A stretch of DNA of 6,789 nucleotides from J088 sp003695505 [NCBI: Candidatus Dadabacteria bacterium] (GCA_003695505.1 RFIY01000177.1:1-6789), one strand, 5' to 3'; positions 1 to 5,818 are shown, counted from the first letter of the stretch. Numbers and translations are program-made. Notes: generated by a model from the letters alone, not told the origin.

Positions 1-519
1 CCACAGCGCTATATTCTGCTCGGCTATACGATCGACAGCCGTACCGGCGCGGGCAAGGCCTTTCAGGGCTACTTTCATCTGCTGTTGCAGTTGCTCAAGA
101 CGACGCCGATCGAGGAAATTCTCGAACATCCGAAAGTCGCCGAGCGCGTTCAGGCAATGCGTGAGAACGACAGGGCGTTTCGCCAGGCGCTGCAACAATA
201 CAGCCGGCAGGACGGAAACGTCATCATCACCGATTTTCGCGAGGCGCCTTCCGTTCCGCCAGGCAATCGTTTTCTTGTCTATACCCTGTATCCGCAGGCG
301 AATGTGTCGCTGCGCATCCATTGGGGTCCACAGCGTCAATCGGTGATTGCGGCGGTCGGACACAGTATTTTCAATCGCACCTGCCAGACCAGCGTCGGCG
401 ACCTGATGGCCCGATTCGGCGGTGGCGGGCATCATGGCGCGGGAACAGTGCCGCTGAAACCGGACGTTGCGGACGCGCAGTTGCAGGAAATCATCGACGA
501 GCTCAAGGCGAATGGCTGA
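1..519 (+). CDS. DHH/DHHA1-family phosphoesterase, C-terminal part (5' end outside window)
   Basis: The frame is open from base 1 to the TGA at 517-519, giving 172 visible residues. The true start lies upstream of the window, and the in-frame TTG at 85 is not a credible start because coding sequence continues before it. The end of the fragment carries the glycine-rich motif GGGGHHGAG (visible residues 140-148). This is the substrate-binding signature of the DHHA1 domain in DHH phosphoesterases such as NrnA-like oligoribonucleases and proteins annotated as exopolyphosphatases. Before it lies a mixed alpha/beta region (FLVYTLYP, VSLRIHWG, SVIAAVGHS) consistent with the same domain. The family cleaves phosphoester or phosphoanhydride bonds in small nucleotides or polyphosphate in the cytoplasm. 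The metal-binding DHH domain that would confirm the reaction is not in view, so the substrate is undetermined. It ends 72 bp before the next start and shows no obvious terminator. Family assignment is fairly sure; substrate is not. Confidence 0.8.
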   Translation, partial: PQRYILLGYTIDSRTGAGKAFQGYFHLLLQLLKTTPIEEILEHPKVAERVQAMRENDRAFRQALQQYSRQDGNVIITDFREAPSVPPGNRFLVYTLYPQANVSLRIHWGPQRQSVIAAVGHSIFNRTCQTSVGDLMARFGGGGHHGAGTVPLKPDVADAQLQEIIDELKANG

Positions 520-538
520 ACGGCCGAAGCAGCGGGCG

Positions 539-590
539 CCAGGCCAATATGGTATTTTCATAGAAACTCAATTCGATTGAAAGGGCCTGG
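539..590 (+). promoter_or_regulatory. Leader of the GMC operon: inverted repeat, small palindrome and SD site
   Basis: The 72-bp gap before the small-subunit gene holds a 7-bp inverted repeat, CCAGGCC at 539-545 and GGCCTGG at 584-590. Between its arms is a short palindrome, TCAAT-TCG-ATTGA, at 568-580. The purine-rich Shine-Dalgarno stretch GAAAGGG (579-585) lies six bases before the ATG at 592 and overlaps the right arm, so pairing of the arms in mRNA could partly hide it. The palindrome uses the same ATTGA/TCAAT half-site as the larger palindrome at 5766-5787, in inverted order. I found no convincing -35/-10 pair here. A regulatory role is inference; the repeats are directly visible. Confidence 0.3.
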
Positions 591-591
591 T

Positions 592-1194
592 ATGAGCGCG
601 GACAGCACGCCCCCGCAGCCACTTCCGAATCACCTAAGGGCCACCAGGCGCGCCGTCATTGCCGGCGGCGCGGCTGCGACGGCGACGCTGTCGCTCCCCG
701 CCTGTACGAGCGGATCCAAGGGCGATTCGGCGAAACTGCCGCATATCGGCGACGACCTTGCGGTCGTCGAGCAGATCGTAGATACGTTGCTGGCGATCGA
801 CGAAGGCAGCCCATTCGTGCCGATCGAGAAGACGGACACGATGGCAAACATCGACCGACTGTTTGCGACGCTGCCGGATCATGTGCGATCCGACCTGTCG
901 AAGGGGCTGACATTGTTCAATCTCGCCGCTATCGTGCTTGGCTGGTATTTCCGCCCGTTCACCGCGCTCGACCGCGCCGATCGCATCGCCTATGCCCGCC
1001 GCTGGGAGACCGGCAACAAGACCCAGCAGGGCCTCCTGTTCGCGCTGAAGCAGATCGTCTATGTGTCGTACTGGCGAGAAGAAATCACCTGGGGGCCGAT
1101 CCAGTACGATGGCCCGGTGACGCGCAGGCTTGGCATCGCGCGCCAGGGGCTGACGCCGCTTCCTGAAACGACAGTGGAAGGAGCCGCAAAATGA
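592..1194 (+). CDS. Tat-exported small (escort) subunit of GMC dehydrogenase, LaoB-like, probable lipoprotein
   Basis: This is a 200-residue protein. I chose the ATG at 592 because GAAAGGG sits six bases upstream; an in-frame TTG at 577 would place the start before that site. The N-terminus looks like a twin-arginine signal: ATRRAVIAGG with the Arg pair at residues 19-20, a short hydrophobic Ala-rich stretch, then LPAC with Cys38, which fits a lipobox. The mature part (about 50-200) is mainly helical with no metal or cofactor motif. Its stop overlaps the start of the GMC oxidoreductase gene (ATGA at 1191-1194), implying coupled translation. Small Tat proteins encoded directly before GMC dehydrogenases are known as the gluconate-2-dehydrogenase subunit 3 type, the 'hitchhiker' subunit of Burkholderia FAD-glucose dehydrogenase, and LaoB of Pseudomonas aeruginosa. 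By analogy it would carry the folded catalytic subunit through the Tat system and hold it at the membrane. The small-subunit role is likely. The Lao assignment and lipidation are inferred. Confidence 0.75.
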   Translation: MSADSTPPQPLPNHLRATRRAVIAGGAAATATLSLPACTSGSKGDSAKLPHIGDDLAVVEQIVDTLLAIDEGSPFVPIEKTDTMANIDRLFATLPDHVRSDLSKGLTLFNLAAIVLGWYFRPFTALDRADRIAYARRWETGNKTQQGLLFALKQIVYVSYWREEITWGPIQYDGPVTRRLGIARQGLTPLPETTVEGAAK

Positions 1195-2759
1195 GTCTCG
1201 CCTGGCAGCAGACCGACGACCTGCCGGTGCAGACCGCCGCGACGATCGGCAGCGGGCCACACCGGTTGTCGGCGGATGTGGTCGTGGTCGGTTCCGGTGC
1301 GGGTGGGGCGGTGATGGCTTATGAGCTCGCCCGCGAGGGGCGCAGCGTGATCGTGCTCGAGGCCGGTCCGTTTGTCCCGTCGAGCCGTTTCACTGAGCGT
1401 TATCCCCAGATGATGGAGCGACTCTATCAGGATCGTGGCGGACAGCGTAACGAAGACGGCGATCTGCTCGTGCTGCAGGGGAGCTGCGTCGGCGGCTCGA
1501 CCGTGGTCAATGCCGCCGCGGCGTTCCGGACGCCCGAGTACGTCCTGCGTGACTGGCGCGAAAAGTTCGGCCTTTCCGACATGACATCCGAGGCGCTGGA
1601 CCCGTGGTTTACACAGGTCGAGCAGCGGCTGAGCGTTCATGTCAATGCACCGCACGAGATCAATCAGAACAACCAGGTGATCATGCGCGGTTGCGACAAG
1701 CTCGGCGTGTCCTGGCGGCCGCTGGCGCGTAACATCAAGAATTGTGCACTGACCGGTTTTTGTCTGGCGGGTTGTGCGTCTGACCGTAAGCAGTCAATGC
1801 TGGTGACCTACCTGCCGTGGGCGATGCATCACGGCGCGCAGGTCATCGCGGATACGCGCGTCGAGCGGATCCGGCACAAAAACGGCAAGGCTACCGGTGT
1901 CGTCGCAACGACGATCGACCCGAAAACCGGTCGCAAGGTCGCCGATGTCGAGGTCGAGGCAAAGCTCGTTGTCGTTGCGGCCGGCGCGGTGCAGTCGCCG
2001 TTGCTGCTGACGCGGTCGGGACTGACGGGCCAGAGCGGGCAGGTTGGGCGGAATTTCGCCTGCCATCCGTCGGTCGGCATCCTCGCCGATTTCGATGAAG
2101 AGATCTTCGGTTGGCGCGGTGCGACCCTGGGGGCCTATTGCGATGAATGGGATCATCCCGACAGGGGCGGGTTCATTCTCGAATTCGCGATGGCGGGCGC
2201 CGACTTCATGGCGGCCTTTTCACCGGGCATCGCCGACAAACATCTGGAATTCATGGGGCGTCTCAAGAACGTGGCCGGCATGATTTCCCTGATTCATGAC
2301 GAGAACGCCGGCGTGATTACGACAAATGACCGGGGCGAGAAAGCGATCCGCTATCGCGTGACCCAGAAAGACCGTGAGACAATTCGCACCGTGATCAAAC
2401 GCTCGGCCGAGATCTACTTTGCGGCTGGTGCGAACAAGGTATTCGTACCGACCTATGCGCCGACCGTGATCGAGGATGTCAAGGACATCGACCGGATTGT
2501 TGACGCGCTCGACCTTGGTCCGGGAACGATCGGGATGACGTCGTATCATCCACAGGGTACCTGCCGGATGGGGGCAAATCCGCAAAACAGCGTTGTCGGC
2601 CCCGACGGTCAATTTCACGGCGTCGAGCGCCTCTATGTGGCCGATGCGAGCCTGTTTCCGACCTCGATTATGGTCAATCCGCAGATGACCGTATACGCGC
2701 TGTCGTCGAAGATCGCCCACGGCATCAACGAACAGGGCAGCGAGCTGTTCGGCAATTGA
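1191..2759 (+). CDS. GMC-family FAD-dependent alcohol dehydrogenase/oxidase, LaoA-like
   Basis: This is a 522-residue protein of normal GMC length. AGGAG at 1179-1183 lies seven bases before the ATG, inside the preceding gene. The FAD-binding Rossmann motif VVGSGAGG is at residues 32-39, followed by the acidic strand end VIVLEAG (53-59). The GMC signature GSCVGGSTVVNAA spans 97-109. The C-terminal active site is complete: His453 in SYHPQGTCRMG and Asn496 in MVNPQMT, the usual His/Asn pair that takes the proton from an alcohol while FAD accepts hydride. A cysteine motif, Cys185-x5-Cys191-x3-Cys195, precedes ASDRKQSM. Its spacing resembles the iron-sulfur ligand region of bacterial FAD-glucose dehydrogenase and the Cys-rich segment of long-chain alcohol oxidases. 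There is no signal peptide, so export would depend on the upstream Tat partner. Likely substrates are long-chain or other hydrophobic alcohols, but sugars or sterols are not excluded. No cytochrome subunit or aldehyde dehydrogenase follows, so the electron acceptor is unknown. Confidence 0.88.
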   Translation: MSLAWQQTDDLPVQTAATIGSGPHRLSADVVVVGSGAGGAVMAYELAREGRSVIVLEAGPFVPSSRFTERYPQMMERLYQDRGGQRNEDGDLLVLQGSCVGGSTVVNAAAAFRTPEYVLRDWREKFGLSDMTSEALDPWFTQVEQRLSVHVNAPHEINQNNQVIMRGCDKLGVSWRPLARNIKNCALTGFCLAGCASDRKQSMLVTYLPWAMHHGAQVIADTRVERIRHKNGKATGVVATTIDPKTGRKVADVEVEAKLVVVAAGAVQSPLLLTRSGLTGQSGQVGRNFACHPSVGILADFDEEIFGWRGATLGAYCDEWDHPDRGGFILEFAMAGADFMAAFSPGIADKHLEFMGRLKNVAGMISLIHDENAGVITTNDRGEKAIRYRVTQKDRETIRTVIKRSAEIYFAAGANKVFVPTYAPTVIEDVKDIDRIVDALDLGPGTIGMTSYHPQGTCRMGANPQNSVVGPDGQFHGVERLYVADASLFPTSIMVNPQMTVYALSSKIAHGINEQGSELFGN

Positions 2760-2849
2760 TGGCCCGCGTTGAGCCGTTGCCAGGAACCTGATATCGTGGC
2801 GACCATCACGTTGCCTTTGCGCTGATTTCGCACCGGAGACGCTTCGTCG
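2760..2849. other. Intergenic gap between GMC gene and DUF819 gene
   Basis: These 90 bases show no terminator-like stem with a T run and no convincing sigma-70 promoter. A weak Shine-Dalgarno-like GGAG lies at 2835-2838, eleven bases before the next ATG. The gap is short enough for read-through from the GMC operon, but nothing in it proves co-transcription. Confidence 0.4.
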
Positions 2850-3962
2850 ATGCAGGACGCGTTACTGCTATTGCTGCTGTTTGGGTTGCCGGCGTTGTTC
2901 GTCTGGGCCGAACCCCGATTCAAATGGGTGCGCACGATCAGCCCCGTTGTCCTCTGTTATGGTTCCGGGATCCTGATCGGCAATCTGGCCGGCCCGTGGA
3001 ACACCGAGCTGACGCAGATCGTGACCGAGGCGGTGGTCGTGCTGGCGTTGCCGATGCTGCTGTTCCCGTCCGACCTCAAGGCGTTCACGCGGCTCGCACC
3101 GGTAACCGCCTTGTCGTTTGCGCTGGCGGTTGTTGCGATTATCGTCACGTCCGTCGTCGGCACGCTGCTGTTTGGCGGCGGTTTTTCCGAGTCCTGGATG
3201 GTCTCCGCGTTGCTTGTCGGTGTCTACACGGGCGGCACGCCCAATATGGCCGCGATCGCGCAGTCGCTGCAGGTGCCCGACGAGCTGTATTTGCTGGTCA
3301 ACGCAGCCGATCTGGTGCTCGGCAGTTTCTACCTGCTGGTTCTGATGACGGTGGCCAAACCGATTCTAGGCCGCTGGTTCCCCCCATTTCCTGAAACCGT
3401 CGAGGACGCGGAGGATGCCATCGTCGAGGAGACGCGGCGGATCACGCCGGCCGGCATCGCCTTTTCCGTGTTGTTGTCGGCGTTTGTGGTCGGTGCATCG
3501 GCCGGCCTCGTCCAGCTCGTGACGGGTACGCTGCATCCGGCGGGGGTCATTCTGACGCTGACGACGCTGGCGATCCTGTTGTCGTTTTCCCCGGCGGTGC
3601 GGCGTTTGCCGGGCGCGTACGAGGGTGGGCAATATCTGCTGCTCGTGTTCTGCATTGCGATTGGTTCGATGGCGAACGTCAACGACCTGATTGCCTCGTT
3701 GTCGGACGTGTTCGGCTATTGTGCGTTCGTCCTGTTCGGAGCGATTTTCCTGCACATCGTACTGGCGCGCCTGTTCCGGGTCGATGTCGACACGCTGATC
3801 ATCACATCGACGGCGGCCGTTTTCGGCCCGCCCTTCATTGGCCCGATCGCGGAAGTCATCGGCAATCGCAAGGTGGTCGTCAGCGGCATTACCGCCGGCG
3901 TCGTCGGACTCGCCATCGGCAACTACCTCGGCTATGCGCTCGGTCGTTTTCTGATGCCGTAA
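2850..3962 (+). CDS. DUF819-family polytopic inner-membrane protein
   Basis: This 370-residue protein is almost entirely hydrophobic, with about ten or eleven likely membrane segments (roughly 3-19, 29-47, 57-73, 83-108, 115-138, 145-170, 200-225, 230-247, 260-278, 285-307 and 343-366). Two conserved-looking turns, GVYTGGTPNMAAIA (124-137) and the stretch from TSTAAVFGPP to GITAGVVGLAIGNYLG (319-361), match what I know of the DUF819 family (YjcL-type). They sit at equivalent places in the two halves, suggesting an internal duplication like that of secondary transporters. A strongly acidic loop (PETVEDAEDAIVEE, 181-194) followed by basic ETRR separates the halves. Full length fits the family, which lacks a well-established substrate. 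The ATG at 2850 has only a weak, distant Shine-Dalgarno site. It follows the GMC operon on the same strand and may be a transporter for a related metabolite, but that is speculation. Confidence 0.8.
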   Translation: MQDALLLLLLFGLPALFVWAEPRFKWVRTISPVVLCYGSGILIGNLAGPWNTELTQIVTEAVVVLALPMLLFPSDLKAFTRLAPVTALSFALAVVAIIVTSVVGTLLFGGGFSESWMVSALLVGVYTGGTPNMAAIAQSLQVPDELYLLVNAADLVLGSFYLLVLMTVAKPILGRWFPPFPETVEDAEDAIVEETRRITPAGIAFSVLLSAFVVGASAGLVQLVTGTLHPAGVILTLTTLAILLSFSPAVRRLPGAYEGGQYLLLVFCIAIGSMANVNDLIASLSDVFGYCAFVLFGAIFLHIVLARLFRVDVDTLIITSTAAVFGPPFIGPIAEVIGNRKVVVSGITAGVVGLAIGNYLGYALGRFLMP

Positions 3963-4031
3963 GCGTCGTCGTGTGTCAGCCGCGAGCTTCCATACAGTCT
4001 GGCCGCGACGCCGCCGACGATCACGAATTCG

Positions 4032-4256
4032 TTACCGCTGCGACTGAGTGCGCGGAGAAACTGAAGAAAGTCCACGGAAAAGTTCCGGGTGTTGTTCCTG
4101 GAAGGCCCGCTGCAGGCGTTGCAGCGCCTGGTTTGCAGCAGTCAGCGAATTGAGCCGATGGACGAAGGTCTCCGGCGTCAATGGCGCGGGGGCATCGTCT
4201 CGTTGCTCCGGTACTCCTCCGGGTTGCTGACTTATGGAACGGGTTCTGTTCGTCAT
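4032..4256 (-). CDS. Hypothetical small protein (74 aa), doubtful
   Basis: An ATG at 4256 opens a 74-residue minus-strand frame ending with TAA at 4032-4034. The same frame is open back to a TTG at 4316. The middle (about residues 26-60, LTPETFVHRLNSLTAANQALQRLQRAFQEQ) has a regular amphipathic helical pattern and G/C-rich third positions, so it may be or have been coding. The ends are polar and low in structure. No Shine-Dalgarno site precedes the ATG. I do not recognise the protein. It may be a small free-standing gene, or a C-terminal extension of the decayed stress-protein gene whose remnant lies immediately upstream in the same frame. Confidence 0.35.
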   Translation of the reverse strand: MTNRTRSISQQPGGVPEQRDDAPAPLTPETFVHRLNSLTAANQALQRLQRAFQEQHPELFRGLSSVSPRTQSQR

Positions 4257-4331
4257 AAGGACATGTTGACGGGAAGCGTGCAAAATCACAACGTTTTCGC
4301 TGGTGCTGCCGAGCAAACGCTACGCTGTGCC
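4248..4331 (-). pseudogene. Remnant of a universal stress protein C-terminus
   Basis: Read on the minus strand, this segment gives GTA, a stop (TAG at 4320-4322), then RLLGSTSENVV and ILHASRQHVLM. The GS(T/V)(S/T)ENV pattern followed about ten residues later by a hydrophobic VLxx strand is the classic end of UspA-family proteins, where the GS forms part of the ATP-phosphate loop. Another stop (TAA at 4332-4334) lies just upstream, and no N-terminal half (for example a VPVDGS-like start) is present; the upstream DNA is instead an inverted-repeat structure and then an unrelated gene. I read it as a broken fragment. The match is short, and chance resemblance cannot be excluded. Confidence 0.4.
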
Positions 4332-4332
4332 T

Positions 4333-4377
4333 TACACCCACTTGTGTTGCGGGCCGCAGCTTGCTGAATTGGGCGCC
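4333..4377 (+). repeat. Left arm of 45-bp imperfect inverted repeat
   Basis: This arm begins TACACCCACTTG, contains GTTGCGGGCCGCAGC and ends GGCGCC. It matches the reverse complement of 4519-4563 at 41 of 45 positions by hand alignment. The core TGCGGGCCGCA is itself an odd-length palindrome. The arm begins one to two bases from the stop that breaks the stress-protein-like frame. Confidence 0.75.
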
Positions 4378-4518
4378 TTCACTGCCGACCTCGTTGCTGC
4401 GAATACGGGTGCCACCGTGGCGCCGACACGACGCGGACGGTGTTCGACCTCAAGGGGACACGGCGACGTTTGAATTGCGCCGCTGCGAATGTGTATGCAA
4501 GGGACGCCACGGTCACGG

Positions 4519-4563
4519 GGCGCCGCATTCAGCAGGCTGCGGCCCGCAACGCAAGTGGGTGTA
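4519..4563 (-). repeat. Right arm of 45-bp imperfect inverted repeat
   Basis: This is the reverse-complement partner of 4333-4377, with four mismatches in 45 bases: two C/T transitions and one adjacent pair. The two arms enclose 141 bases with no ORF of note. Partial direct repeats (GCTGCGAAT at 4396-4404 and 4482-4490, each preceded by TGAATTG at 4365-4371 and 4471-4477) suggest further duplication inside. Its outer end is 31 bases past the stop codon of the SRPBCC gene. No transposase is nearby, so it could be a small non-autonomous element, a REP/BIME-like unit, or a local inverted duplication. Confidence 0.75.
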
Positions 4564-4594
4564 TCGCCGCTCGGCCTTGTACGGGAATCCTGCG

Positions 4595-5755
4595 TCAGCC
4601 AGCTTGTGCTGCGGCAATCGTCTCCATCGTCTCAACCAGGCGCTGGCCGCGCTCGAACGTGCGAACCCGTTGTTTGGGGATGTTGTAGAAACGCTCATTC
4701 TGGAGCTGATCCTGGATCGCAGGAGGCGTGATCCGCTGCAGCAGCCGCGCCCATGCGGGGATCAGTTGCGTGGGAATGTGGTCGATGGCGCGCTGCGCGG
4801 ATCGGCTGAAGACGTCGCCCATCAGCAGATAGTCGGCACGATACCGGGCGTAGTCGCAGCGTCCGCGGTACCAGCGCCACCAGACTTCGGCCAGCGCGCG
4901 CGGCAGGTCTTCCTGGATGTGGGCGATGATCGCACGCTGTAGCCCGCCAAACAGGGCGCGCGCCGGATCGATACGGTCGTTTTCCATCAGCTCGAAGGCG
5001 CGAACCCAGTGGCGCCCCGTCTCCATCTCACGGCCTTCGATCCACGGCAGATAATTTTCGTCATAGTAGTAGCGATGAAAAACCGGGATCAGGCGCAGCG
5101 TCCAGGCGGGCATCTGCACGACGCCTTCGCGGCAGCGACGAATCTGCTCTTCGGTGACGTATTGATAGACGATCGGAAACCAGCGCTTCGGATCGTTCCG
5201 CGCCGTCAGCTCTTGCGCGTGTTCGCGTTGCTCGGCCAGTGTCTGCTCGGCGGCGGCAAACAGCGCATCAAGCTCCTTGTCGTCGTTGGGCGCGGGATTC
5301 TCGGGTAGCGGGTCGGTCGTGATCGCTGCCAGCGTGCCGGGCAGTCGATTGAGACTGCGCTCGAGTTCTTTCTGTAAGAGCGGCTTCGCCAGCAGGTCGA
5401 GTCCCGGCACCATGAACGTGGCATCCACAGTCCAGGTCAGGCGTACACCGTCACCATGTTTCGCGATGTGAATCTCTCCGCGATGCGATTCGATTGGCGG
5501 TGAGTCGATCACGCGGTACACCAGTCGGACAGGCGCTTCCGAAATTTCGATGACTTCATTGAGTCGCTGGGTGCCGCGCGGCGTCGGAACCAGTACGATC
5601 CGCTGGGCGCCCACGGTGTCGGGGCGGGCGGCGTCGCCATTGCGGATCAGGCGGATTTTCGCAGTGGACCAGCGGTTCATGGCGTCTGGATGGGTCAGGG
5701 CGCGCCAGACCGCCCAGATGGGCGCGGCAATTGTACGTTCGAGCTTGATCTGCAT
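4595..5755 (-). CDS. SRPBCC (START-like) domain fused to DUF5995-like domain
   Basis: This is a 386-residue protein. I chose the ATG at 5755 because GGAG lies six bases upstream (plus-strand 5762-5765). The alternatives at 5767 (ATG) and 5782 (TTG) fall within the palindrome covering the predicted transcription start. Residues 1-150 look like an SRPBCC/polyketide-cyclase fold: MQIKLERTIAAPIWAVWRAL, then THPDAMNRW, then the beta strands RLVYRVIDSPP and GVRLTWTVDATF, and the long C-terminal helix LLQKELERSLNRL. This fold binds hydrophobic ligands in a deep cavity. A charged helix-rich linker (155-188) leads to residues 189-330, which resemble DUF5995: RWFPIVYQYVTEEQI, HWVRAFE, and the strong AHIQEDLPRALAEVW segment (278-292). 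No signal peptide or membrane segment is seen, so it is probably cytoplasmic. Function is unknown; lipid or other hydrophobic ligand handling is inferred from the first domain only. It is transcribed away from the acylase gene. Confidence 0.8.
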   Translation of the reverse strand: MQIKLERTIAAPIWAVWRALTHPDAMNRWSTAKIRLIRNGDAARPDTVGAQRIVLVPTPRGTQRLNEVIEISEAPVRLVYRVIDSPPIESHRGEIHIAKHGDGVRLTWTVDATFMVPGLDLLAKPLLQKELERSLNRLPGTLAAITTDPLPENPAPNDDKELDALFAAAEQTLAEQREHAQELTARNDPKRWFPIVYQYVTEEQIRRCREGVVQMPAWTLRLIPVFHRYYYDENYLPWIEGREMETGRHWVRAFELMENDRIDPARALFGGLQRAIIAHIQEDLPRALAEVWWRWYRGRCDYARYRADYLLMGDVFSRSAQRAIDHIPTQLIPAWARLLQRITPPAIQDQLQNERFYNIPKQRVRTFERGQRLVETMETIAAAQAG

Positions 5756-5765
5756 CGCTGTCTCC

Positions 5766-5787
5766 ATTGATTGACGGATCAATCAAT
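5766..5787. promoter_or_regulatory. Perfect 22-bp palindrome, probable operator of the SRPBCC gene
   Basis: Arms ATTGATTGA (5766-5774) and TCAATCAAT (5779-5787) are exact inverted copies around the spacer CGGA. The palindrome touches the predicted -10 box of the minus-strand promoter and covers its expected start point, so a bound dimer would block transcription. The form (nine-base arms, short spacer) suits TetR-family repressors and is loosely like BetI-type TTGA/TCAA sites. No regulator gene is in the window. Confidence 0.6.
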
Positions 5788-5814
5788 TTTAGCGGAGCCG
5801 GTCGCGGTCGTCCA
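5786..5814 (-). promoter_or_regulatory. Predicted sigma-70 promoter of the SRPBCC-DUF5995 gene
   Basis: On the minus strand, TAAAAT (plus 5786-5791, five of six consensus bases) serves as -10, and TGGACG (plus 5809-5814, four of six) as -35, with 17 bases between them. The predicted start near 5779 leaves a leader of about 24 bases before the ATG at 5755. Confidence 0.45.
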
Positions 5815-5818
5815 CCAC

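Larger units (their letters stand above)
3963..4594. other. Gene-poor stretch with repeat and decayed coding sequence
   Basis: These 632 bases lie between two genes that converge on it. No ORF here has good coding character across its whole length. It contains a possible small minus-strand gene (4032-4256), a universal-stress-protein-like remnant with stops just upstream (4248-4331), and an inverted repeat with 45-bp arms (4333-4377 and 4519-4563). No hairpin with a T run was seen at either edge, so neither flanking gene has an obvious intrinsic terminator. Plus-strand ORFs running through it continue into the antisense of the SRPBCC gene and look accidental. Confidence 0.6.

Noticed and set aside
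577-591. TTG at 577 as start of the small-subunit gene
   Set aside because: The purine-rich SD sequence lies after this codon and is correctly spaced for the ATG at 592.
634-1260. A long minus-strand ORF opposite the Tat small-subunit gene
   Set aside because: The translation is dominated by Arg runs typical of antisense of high-GC coding DNA, and it covers the start of two coupled genes that have clear motifs.
2220-2720. Minus-strand ORF opposite the C-terminal part of the GMC gene
   Set aside because: It is antisense to the catalytic His/Asn region, which is plainly coding on the plus strand; no SD site or recognisable domain.
3963-4031. Possible intrinsic terminator after the DUF819 gene
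   Set aside because: Only weak GC-rich complementarity is visible and there is no run of T, so a terminator cannot be supported.
4021-4341. Alternative minus-strand frame of 106 codons starting with GTG
   Set aside because: It overlaps the other minus-strand frame, has no SD site, and reads through the stress-protein-like segment in the wrong frame.
4333-4563. Inverted arms considered as integron attC or a transposon with its own transposase
   Set aside because: The GTTRRRY/RYYYAAC core pattern was not found, no integrase or transposase is encoded, and I could not see clear target-site duplications.
4361-4942. A 193-codon plus-strand ORF starting with TTG
   Set aside because: Its second half is antisense to the well-supported SRPBCC-DUF5995 gene, its first half crosses the inverted repeat, and its translation is rich in Arg, Cys and Pro with no family resemblance or SD site.
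5756-5782. TTG at 5782 or ATG at 5767 as start of the SRPBCC gene
   Set aside because: Both lie in the palindrome at the predicted transcription start; the ATG at 5755 has a well-placed GGAG and gives the usual SRPBCC N-terminus.
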